The translations under genes and the position numbers were made by a program. Shown here piece after piece: positions 53,701-62,294 of a DNA stretch of 64,000 bases. This DNA is from Paragorgia papillata (Eukaryota > Cnidaria > Anthozoa > Scleralcyonacea > Coralliidae). The notes beneath the pieces are model-generated. The model ran no database searches. It had not been told where the DNA came from and saw nothing but the letters and a program-made list of their open reading frames with translations. The DNA lies in contig JAWNZC010000342.1 of NCBI GenBank assembly GCA_035771165.1, positions 640,700 through 704,699 of the forward strand, in the 5' to 3' direction. The number at the start of each line of letters is the position of its first letter. Position 1 is the stretch's first letter.

Positions 53701-56700
53701 GGCGGTGTGGTAAAAAAAAATAAAAATTTTGCCGCAGGGCCGGGTGGTAAAAAAATCTCAAAATTTTGTCGCAGCGCCGGTGTGGTAAAAAAAACTAAAA
53801 ATTTTGTCACAGGCCCGGGGTGGTCAAAAAATCTGAAAATTTTGTAGGATGGCCGGGGTGGTCAAAAAATCTCAAAATTTTGTAGCAGGGCCGCGGTGAA
53901 AAAAATATCAAAATGTTGTAGCAGGGCCGGGGTTTTCAAAAAATCTCAAAATTTTGTCGCAGGCCCGGGGTGGTCAAAAAAACTCAAAATTTTGTAGCAG
54001 GGCCGGGTTGGTCAAAAGATAAGAAAATTTTGTAGCAGGGCCGGGGTGGTCAAAAATCTGAAAATTTTGTAGTGGTCAAAAAACCTCAAAATTTTGTCGC
54101 AGAGCCGGGGAGGTAAAAAAATCTCAAAATGTTTTCGTAGGGCCGGGGTTTTCAAAAAATCTCAAAATTTTGTCGTAGGGCCGGGGTGGTCAAAAAATCT
54201 CAAAATGTTGTCGTAGGGCCGCGGTGGTCAAAAAATCTCAAAATTTTTATGCTGGGCCGGTGTGGTGAAAAAATCTCAAAATTTTGTAGCAGGCCCGGGT
54301 TGGTCAAAAGATAAGAAAATTTTGTAGCAGGGCCGGGGAGGTCAAAAAATCTCAAAATTTTGTCGCACGGCCGGGGTGGTCAAAAAATCTGAAACTTTTG
54401 TAGTGGTCAAAAAACCTCAAAATTTTGTCGCAGGGCCGGGGAGGTAAAAAAATCTCAAAATTTTTTCGTAGGGCCGGGGTGCTCAAAAAATCTCAAAAAA
54501 TTTTCGCAGGGCCGGGGTTGTGGTCAAAAAATCTCACAATTTTGTCGCACGGCAGTGGTAGTCAAAAAATCTGAAAATTTTGTCGCATGGTCGGAGTGGT
54601 CAAGAAATCTCAAAATTTTGTAGCAGGGCCTGGGAGGTCAAAAATTCTGAAAATTTTGTCACAGGGCCTGGGTGGTCAAAAAATCTCAAAATGTTGTCGT
54701 AGGGCCGCGGTGGTCAAAAAATCTCAAAATTTTGATGCAGGGCCGGTGTGGTGAAAAAATCTCAAAATTTTGTAGCAGGGCCGGGTTGGTCAAAAGATAA
54801 GAAAATTTTGTAGCAGGGCCGGGGTGGTCAAAAAATCTGAAAATTTTGTCGCAGGTCCGGAGGTCAAAAAATCTCAAAATTTTTTCGTAGGGCCGGGGTG
54901 CTCAAAAAATCTGAAAATTTTGTAGTGGTCAAAAAACCTCAAAATTTTGTCGCAGAGCCGGGGAGGTAAAAAAAATCTCAAAATTTTTCGTAGGGCCGGG
55001 TGGTCAAAAAATCTCAAAAAATTTTCGCAGGGCCGGGGTGGTCAAAAAATCTCAAAATTTTGTCGCAGGGCAGTGGTAGTCAAAAAATCTGAAAATTTTG
55101 TCACATGGGCGGAGTGGTCAAGAAATCTCAAAATTTTGTAGCAGGGCCTGGGAGGTCAAAAATTCTGAAAATTTTGTCACAGGGCCGGGGTGGTCAAAAA
55201 ATCTGAAAATTTTGTAGGATGGCCGGGGTGGTCAAAAAATCACAAAATGTTGTAGCAGGGCCGGGGTTTTCAAAAAATCTCAAAATTTTGTGCCAGGGCC
55301 GGGGTGGTCAAAAAATCTCAAAATTTAGTCTCAGGGCCGGGTTGGTCAAAAAATAAGAAAATTTTGTAGCAGGGCCGGGGTGGTCAAAAAATCTGAAAAT
55401 TTTGTAGAATTGCCGGGGTGATAAAAAAATCTCAAAATTTTATCGCAGGGCCGGGGTGGTCAAAAAATCCGAAAATTTTATCTCAGGGCCAGGGTGGTCA
55501 AAAAATCTCAAAATTTTTGTCGCAGGGCCGGGGTGGTCAAAAAATCTCAAAATTTTGTCGCAGGGCCTGGGTGGTCAAAAAATCGCAAAATTTGTTGCAA
55601 GGCCGGGGTGGTCAAAAAATCTCAAAATGTTGTCGCAGGGCAGTGGTGGTAAAAAAATTTGAATATTTTGTAGCAGGGCCGGTGTGGTCAAAAAATCTGA
55701 AAATTTTGTCGCATGGTCGGGGTGGTCAAGAAATCTCAAAACCTTGTAGCAGGGCCTGGGAGGTCAAAAAATCTGAAAATTTTGTAGCAGGGCTGGGGTG
55801 GTCAAAAAATCTCAAAATTTAGTCTCAGGGCCGGGGTGGTCAAGAAATCTCAAAACTATGTAGCAGGGCCGGGTTGGTCAAAAAATAAGAAAATTTTGTA
55901 GCAGGGCCGGGGTGGTCAAAAAATCTGAAAATTTTGTAGAATTGCCGGGGTGATAAAAAAATCTCAAAATTTTATCGCAGGGCCGGGGTGGTCAAAAAAT
56001 CCGAAAATTTTATCTCAGGGCCAGGGTGGTCAAAAAATCTCAAAATTTTGTCGCAGGGCCGGGGTGGTCAAAAAATCTCAAAATTTTGTCGCAGGGCCTG
56101 GGTGGTCAAAAAATCGCAAAATTTGTTGCAAGGCCGGGGTGGTCAAAAAATCTCAAAATGTTGTCGCAGGGCAGTGGTGGTAAAAAAATTTGAATATTTT
56201 GTAGCAGGGCCGGTGTGGTCAAAAAATCTGAAAATTTTGTCGCATGGTCGGGGTGGTCAAGAAATCTCAAAACCTTGTAGCAGGGCCTGGGAGGTCAAAA
56301 AATCTGAAAATTTTGTAGCTGGTCCGGGGTGGTCAAAAAATCTGAAAATTTTGTAGGATGGCCGGGGTGGTCAAAAAATCTCAAAATGTTGAAGCAGGGC
56401 TGGGGTGGTCAAAAAATCTCAAAATTTAGTCTCAGGGCCGGGGTGGTCAAGAAATCTCAAAACTATGTAGCAGGGCCGGGTTGGTCAAAAAATAAGAAAA
56501 TTTTGTAGCAGGGCCGGGGTGGTCAAAAAATCTGAAAATTTTGTCGCAGGGCCGGGGTAGTAAATAAATCTCAAAATTTTGTTGCAAGGCCGGGGTGGTC
56601 AAAAAATCTCAAAATTTTGTCGCAGGGCAGTGGTGGTCAAAAAATTTGAATATTTTGTAGCAGGGCCGGTGTGGTAAAAAAATCTGAAAATTTTGTCGCA

Positions 56701-58727
56701 TGCTCGGGGTGGTCAAGAAATCTCAAAACTTTGTAGCAGGGTCTGGGAGGTCAAAAAATCTGAAAATTTTGTCGCATGGTCGGGGTGGTCAAGAAATCTC
56801 AAAACCTTGTAGCAGGGCCTGGGAGGTCAAAAAATCTGAAAATTTTGTAGCAGGGCTGGGGTGGTCAAAAAATCTCAAAATTTAGTCTCAGGGCCGGGGT
56901 GGTCAAGAAATCTCAAAACTATGTAGCAGGGCCGGGTTGGTCAAAAAATAAGAAAATTTTGTAGCAGGGCCGGGGTGGTCAAAAAATCTCAAAATTTAGT
57001 CTCAGGGCCGGGTTGGTCAAAAAATAAGAAAATTTTGTAGCAGGGCCGGGGTGGTCAAAAAATCTGAAAATTTTGTAGAATTGCCGGGGTGATAAAAAAA
57101 TCTCAAAATTTTATCGCAGGGCCGGGGTGGTCAAAAAATCCGAAAATTTTATCTCAGGGCCAGGGTGGTCAAAAAATCTCAAAATTTTGTCGCAGGGCCG
57201 GGGTGGTCAAAAAATCGCAAAATTTGTTGCAAGGCCGGGGTGGTCAAAAAATCTCAAAATGTTGTCGCAGGGCAGTGGTGGTAAAAAAATTTGAATATTT
57301 TGTAGCAGGGCCGGTGTGGTCAAAAAATCTGAAAATTTTGTCGCATGGTCGGGGTGGTCAAGAAATCTCAAAACCTTGTAGCAGGGCCTGGGAGGTCAAA
57401 AAATCTGAAAATTTTGTAGCTGGTCCGGGGTGGTCAAAAAATCTGAAAATTTTGTAGGATGGCCGGGGTGGTCAAAAAATCTCAAAATGTTGAAGCAGGG
57501 CTGGGGTGGTCAAAAAATCTCAAAATTTAGTCTCAGGGCCGGGGTGGTCAAGAAATCTCAAAACTATGTAGCAGGGCCGGGTTGGTCAAAAAATAAGAAA
57601 ATTTTGTAGCAGGGCCGGGGTGGTCAAAAAATCTGAAAATTTTGTCGCAGGGCCGGGGTAGTAAATAAATCTCAAAATTTTGTTGCAAGGCCGGGGTGGT
57701 CAAAAAATCTCAAAATTTTGTCGCAGGGCAGTGGTGGTCAAAAAATTTGAATATTTTGTAGCAGGGCCGGTGTGGTAAAAAAATCTGAAAATTTTGTCGC
57801 ATGCTCGGGGTGGTCAAGAAATCTCAAAACTTTGTAGCAGGGTCTGGGAGGTCAAAAAATCTGAAAATTTTGTAGCAGGTCCGGGGTGGTCAAAAAATCT
57901 GAAAATTTTGTAGGATGGCCGGGGTGGTCAAAAAATCTCAAAATGTTGTAGCAGGGCTGGGGTGGTCAAAAAATCTCAAAATTTAGTCTCAGGGCCGGGT
58001 TGGTCAAAAAATAAGAAAATTTTGTAGCAGGGCCGGGGTGGTCAAAAAATCTGAAAATTTTGTCGCAGGGCTGGGTTGGTCAAAAAATCTCAAAATTTTG
58101 TCGCAGGTTTGGGGAGGTCAAAAAATCCAAAAATTTTGTAGCAGGGCCTGGGGGGTCGAAAATTCTTAAAATTTTGTCGAAGGGCCGGGGTGGTAAAAAA
58201 ATGTCAAAATTTTGTAGCATTGCCGGGGTGATCAAAAAATCTCAAAATTTTATCGCAGGCCCGGGGTGGTCAAAAAATGCGAAAATTTTATCGCAGGCCC
58301 GGGGTGGTCAAAAAATCTCAAAATTTTGTTGCAGGGCCGGGGTGGTCAAAAAATCTCAAAATTTTGTCACAGGGCCGGTGTGGTAAATAAATCTCAAAAT
58401 TTTGTTGCAGAGCAGTGGTGGTCAAAAAATTTGAATATTTTGTAGCAGGGCCTGGGTGGTCAAAAAATCGCAAAATTTTGTTGCAAGGCCGGGGTGGTAA
58501 AAAAATCTCAAAATTTTGTCGCAGGGCAGTGGTGGTCAAAAAATTTGAATATTTTAGGGCAGGGCCGGTGTGGTCGAAAAATCTGAAAATTTTGTTGCAT
58601 GGTCGGGGTGGTCAAGAAATCTCAAAACTTTGTAGCAGGGCCTGGGAGGTCAAAAAATCTGAAAATTTTGTAGCAGGTCCGGGGTGCTCAAAAAATCTGA
58701 AAATTTTGTAGGATGGCCGGGGTGGTC
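35714..58727 (+). repeat. 38-bp minisatellite, ~23 kb (about 600 units)
   Basis: The unit is TCAAAAAATCTCAAAATTTT followed by GTCGCAGGGCCGGGGTGG. It alternates an AT-rich half containing the perfect palindrome CAAAATTTTG with a GC-rich half. Two variant classes alternate in blocks: GTCGCAGG-type units and GTAGCAGG-type units with TGAAAATTTT. Higher-order copies recur at ~616 bp (37.2/37.8 kb), ~4.15 kb (43.8/48.0 kb) and ~4.5 kb (48.3/52.8 and 50.1/54.7 kb). Because 38 is not a multiple of three and the unit lacks stops on the plus strand in most phases, long overlapping ORFs appear in all frames; I consider none of them genes. Confidence 0.95.
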
Positions 58728-60205
58728 TTAGCACCGGCCTCGATCTCCTGGAGAGTAGCTGTGGCTCCCATTCCAAGATACGTCTGGCGTAAAGGGACGT
58801 GTTGTTGGACGTCTGTGGCCGTGGGATCGAGATCTTTTGCCTGCGTCGTCTTCACAATGCTGACTTCCATAAAATCACTGGCAATGGCTTTCAGAAGGCT
58901 CTCTACTTCATGTTTTAAATTGTGAAGGAGTGGCCTTTCGCTCTGAAATAGCCGGTTAAAGGCGTTTAAACGCTCCAGTTGGAAACTCAGGAATTCCAAA
59001 TAGGCCTGGATAAAACGGTTTTGGAGTGACGCCAAAATACGGTCGTTGGAGTGCGATGGATCCTCATTCGCGGTCAGGATAAAATAATTCTTCAAGGCTT
59101 CGTACTGTTCAAGTATACGGTTCACGCATTCTTGGAGAGACAGCCAACGCGTCTGTGCGGGCGACAACAGCTTAAGTGGCTCAGCATCGAAGAAGGCCTG
59201 GAATTCCTTATAAACGTCCTGCCTTTTCGACGAACGACTGAAATGGGCGTATATATCTCTGCAGAGATCTTCTACACTTTTGGGCAACTTCAATGCCGCA
59301 TGGGATGACACCAGATGGATAAGGTGGCAAGAACACTTGATAACTTGGACGAAGCTAAATTCGGATTTTAACAACTGGGAGACTGAGTTGTACTGTCCGA
59401 ACATGACGTTTGTTGTGTCTGATGAGTAACCAATGATGTTACTCATTGGAATGTTCAGGTCGCTAAACGCCTCTTTCATCTTTGAGTAGATTCCCGCAGC
59501 ACTCCCATCCTCCGTCTCCAGCATATCTACTAGCCAGTACTGCACTTCGAATCTCTCGATATCGAAGAAGGTGGCAACAATCGCTAGCTGTTTTCTTGTA
59601 CTTCGGTCGGTTGCTTCATCAATAATGACGCTGAACAAGCGAGAACGTAGCAACGAAACCATTTCTTTCAGATAGTCGAACCCGAGAACTTGACGGACAA
59701 TGTTCGTCGCCTTCTGTTTTCCAAGTCTGACGCTTTTTAATGCGGCGTCATCGGGAAAGAGAGAGCGAAGAAGTTCGACCATGTCTTCAGAAAGAGATAA
59801 AGGTAGATTATGCTGTGTAATAAATGCGCACAATTTTACTTCCATGGAGGTTGTAGTATCAGCGGTTGTAGCTTGAGCCATCATTTGGCGGAGAGAACTT
59901 GTTGTTGTTGTTGTCTTCACCTTTTCTTGATGCTTTTTACAAAGTGCGTGCCGTTTTAGAGCAGTTTTCGAACAAGTGAGTATTTGCTCGCAAATTTTGC
60001 AATACGGCTTCATTTTTTTACCGGTCAGCCTCTTCGCAAGCCAGACTTTAAACTCAGGAACTGCCAGCCAATTGTCCATAAACGGTTGATCTCGGGGTGG
60101 ACATTTACGTTTTTTAGACGTCGTTGGTTTATTACGGCTTTGGACATCATCAGAGTGATCAGAGTCAGACTCGTATTCTGATAGTGACGAATCCCCGCTA
60201 TCCAT
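58688..60205 (-). pseudogene. hAT-family transposase, 3' end replaced by minisatellite
   Basis: From ATG at 60,205: an acidic N-terminus with a KKRK signal, a BED-type zinc finger (C69-x2-C72, H86, H92; CKICEQILTC...RHALCKKH), then a hAT catalytic core with IIDEATDRST (D196) and a CxxH motif in IKCSCHLIHL. The region continues through LSPAQTRWLSLQECV, typical of the helical insertion domain. The C-terminal dimerisation (hATC) region is missing: at 58,727 the coding sequence runs into the minisatellite, which supplies the last ~13 residues and the stop. hAT enzymes cut and paste elements with 8-bp target duplications. This copy cannot be autonomous. Confidence 0.85.
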
Positions 60206-60489
60206 CTTTTACATCTTGATTTATTTCAAATCACATCGATTCAGAATGTTAAGATATTTACGCGATTTTGTCTTGAGACTTGAACAGCGAAACTGTCAAA
60301 CTCGAAATATACTAATTGACTGTGCACGTGTGGTCGTTAAATGCGTGGGAAAAATGGAACAGACACGTGATTGTATTATAAATAGGTTTTTATGACGGCA
60401 AACTCACAACTCAAGAGTCTGTAACGTGAGAATTTGTCAACCCGTGAATATGTGAACAGATAAAAAGTGTTTTCTGTCGATATTTTGAA

Positions 60490-60630
60490 TATTTTATATT
60501 TTCCTTCAAATTTCCTTCGTTTTTCTAAAATTTCCTTCAAATTTCCTTCAAAATTTCATTTCCTTCAAATTTCCTTCATTTTGTCAAAATTTACTTTCAA
60601 AAGGAAATTTCCTTCAAAGTGGAAACACTG
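60490..60630 (-). repeat. hAT 5' terminus with subterminal repeats
   Basis: Read on the minus strand, the element begins CAGTGTTTCCACTTTGAAGG at 60,630, matching the CAGTG-type hAT end. At least six subterminal copies of TTTCCTTCAAA (plus-strand reading) follow inward; such repeats are transposase binding sites in hAT elements. The adjacent 8 bases are GTGGTGGT, but the other end is lost, so the target duplication cannot be verified. Confidence 0.65.
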
Positions 60631-60868
60631 GTGGTGGTTCCCGAGGGGAACAGATTTCAGTGGTTCATGACTCGTTTAGTTTTTATCTCACCTGTACGAA
60701 CCTGTTTTAGATTTCATATCTATAATTTTGAGTTAATTTTGTTGGAACTTTATTGCTAGTATATTTATTCCAAATGCAATTTTACTTTATACTCAATGTT
60801 TTTTTCCAAAGTTCAAAATTCTTTGACTTTATATATATATATCAATATATATCACTACCCTTGTGGAA

Positions 60869-61050
60869 GTTTGAGCACTCTGGGCCCATGCGCACTTCAC
60901 GCTATCTGAATGTATTTCACCAATGCTGTCCCACATGCGGTTGTCACCGACGATCGCATGTGTATAAGTAATTGATGAAATTCATTCAGATTGTTCCAAG
61001 CTACACTGATGAGCTGTTGTACAGCGAAACACCGTGTCTGTAGATTGAAC
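60869..61050 (+). mobile_element. Dispersed 182-bp retroelement tail, copy 2
   Basis: This is nearly identical to 10,829-11,010 (a handful of substitutions) and again runs into (TA)n. Two copies 50 kb apart with the same boundaries show a mobile family. Confidence 0.7.
60993..61050 (+). ncRNA. Type I hammerhead ribozyme motif, copy 2
   Basis: The sequence is identical to the motif at 10,953-11,010: CTGATGAG, stem II, CGAAAC, a 3-bp stem III and GTC cleavage triplet, with stem I paired by CTACA/TGTAG and GTTC/GAAC. Confidence 0.8.
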
Positions 61051-61060
61051 TATATATATA

Positions 61061-61103
<43 letters not shown>
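61051..61103. repeat. (TA)n microsatellite
   Basis: A pure TA tract with one phase slip follows the retroelement tail. Confidence 0.95.
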
Positions 61104-61104
<1 letters not shown>

Positions 61105-61255
61105 CACCAATATATTAGCAAAAAATAAAGTTTGCTTTATAAGGTGTGCCATATAGAAAATATTTCACAAATTTTGCTACATATATTTTGCACAAATATC
61201 TATTTTGGGTAATAATCCTTGAATAAAGTGTTTCTTTCTAAATGTATTTTCATAG

Positions 61256-61396
61256 GGGGAGAAAAACTTGGCATAAATTGTGTAAAAGCTGTCTTAGAGA
61301 CAGATGGGACAGAAATAGATGAGGATTACATGGAATGTCTTGAAAATAATACAGTGCTCCTATTACTTCAAGAACATGAGAAATGGGAAGAGAAAG
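61256..61396 (+). CDS. Single host exon encoding most of a CIDE-N domain
   Basis: Acceptor TTTTCATAG precedes the exon and donor GTACTTG follows. The exon is 141 bases long, a whole number of codons, opening with the last two bases of a split codon. Its product includes VKAVLETDGTEIDEDY, then CLENNTVLLLLQEHEKW, matching the CIDE-N fold of the DFF40/DFF45 (CAD/ICAD) and CIDE family: an acidic DGT-x-x-D-x-D-Y turn and NT-hydrophobic strand. In DFF these domains pair the apoptotic nuclease with its inhibitor. Only this exon is visible; flanking exons lie outside or are hidden by repeats. The domain match is strong; which family member is unknown. Confidence 0.65.
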
Positions 61397-61597
61397 GTAC
61401 TTGTTTTAAATTTGTTAAATTGTGTGCTATGCACGTCATTCAGAGAAGGTGGACCGCACTGAATTTATGGATGAAATAATTTTGCTGTAAAAACTACTAT
61501 AGTAATGGAGAAAATATTTACATTTTTATTGAATTATCAATCTCTAAGTATCTGGAAAATTACAGAAAATATTCAGAATGAAACTAAATTATTATTC

Positions 61598-61600
<3 letters not shown>

Positions 61601-61673
<73 letters not shown>
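61601..61673. repeat. (TA)n microsatellite
   Basis: A 73-base TA tract precedes the degenerate retroelement tail. Confidence 0.95.
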
Positions 61674-61676
<3 letters not shown>

Positions 61677-61746
61677 AATAAGTGTTTGTAACAAAAAGGC
61701 GTAAGGTTCTAGAGCGCTCAATACCATTATAGGTAGAGCGAAATAT

Positions 61747-61863
61747 AATTAAGATTTGATGCTGTGTCGCTACTCCGAGTTTCACGCTATCGCGATCTTC
61801 TTGTTGCCTGAAGATCGCGATAGCGTGAAACTCGGAGTAGCGACACAGCATCAAATCTTAATT
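61747..61863. repeat. Perfect palindrome with 54-bp arms and degenerate hammerhead
   Basis: The arms 61,747-61,800 and 61,810-61,863 are exact reverse complements around a 9-base loop. Each arm carries a hammerhead-like series (GAAGATCGCGATAGCGTGAAAC, then a small stem and a TAGCGAC stem). In the right arm the core reads CTGAAGA instead of CTGATGA, so catalysis is unlikely. The preceding GCTCAATACCAT and TAGAGC blocks match those before the minus-strand hammerhead at 62,053, so this is a relative of the Penelope tail, inverted on itself. Confidence 0.75.
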
Positions 61864-61918
61864 ATATATATATATAGTGTATATATATATATATATATAC
61901 ACTATATATATATATATA

Positions 61919-61962
<44 letters not shown>
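61864..61962. repeat. (TA)n tract with TATACACTATA interruptions
   Basis: TA repeats are interrupted by short inverted CACTATA/TATAGTG units. They separate the palindrome from the Penelope 3' region. Confidence 0.9.
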
Positions 61963-61965
<3 letters not shown>

Positions 61966-62052
61966 TGAGTTATGGTTCACGAAATATTAGAGAGTGCTCA
62001 ATACCATATATAGATAGAGCAAAATACAAAGTATAAAGTATAGTTTTACCTT

Positions 62053-62105
62053 AAAGTCTTCGCTACCAGAGGTTTCACCCTAAACGGGATCATCAGGCGA
62101 CTGAA
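62053..62105 (-). ncRNA. Hammerhead ribozyme motif in Penelope 3' region
   Basis: On the minus strand: CTGATGA, stem II CCC-GTTTA-GGG, GAAAC, stem III ACC/GGT with a three-base loop, then cleavage triplet GTA. Stem I pairs GTCGC with GCGA and, beyond a bulge, AGTC with GACT. It lies about 190 bases past the end of the GIY-YIG ORF on the same strand, where Penelope-like elements are known to carry hammerheads. Confidence 0.7.
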
Positions 62106-62294
62106 AAATATCGGTTAGTGGGCTGCTTAAATGCGTTAGTTGGGGCGTGGGTGTGGGCGTCGAAATGTCCGGCGGATTCATTTGGAGCGTGGGTGTGGGC
62201 GTCGAAACGTTGCGCGCATTCCTTTGATTGTTTAAGTTGTTGATCCGAAATCTATTTTTGTGCCGACACGTCGAAACTATTTCTGATCTTTTGT

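Noticed and set aside
35694..58386. Dozens of long overlapping ORFs with KKSQNFVAGPG / KISKFCRRAG repeats
   Set aside because: All are translations of the 38-bp minisatellite in different frames; no start context, domain or splice signal supports a gene.
35714..58727. CRISPR-like array (regular short repeats)
   Set aside because: Units are contiguous with no unique spacers, the organism is a eukaryote, and no cas-like genes exist.
60467..60670. 67-aa ORF upstream of the hAT gene
   Set aside because: It translates the repeated TTTCCTTCAAA subterminal motifs of the hAT end; no independent evidence.
61600..61968. ORFs across the 54-bp palindrome and TA tracts
   Set aside because: They read low-complexity TA repeats (IYIYIY) and the palindrome arms in both directions.
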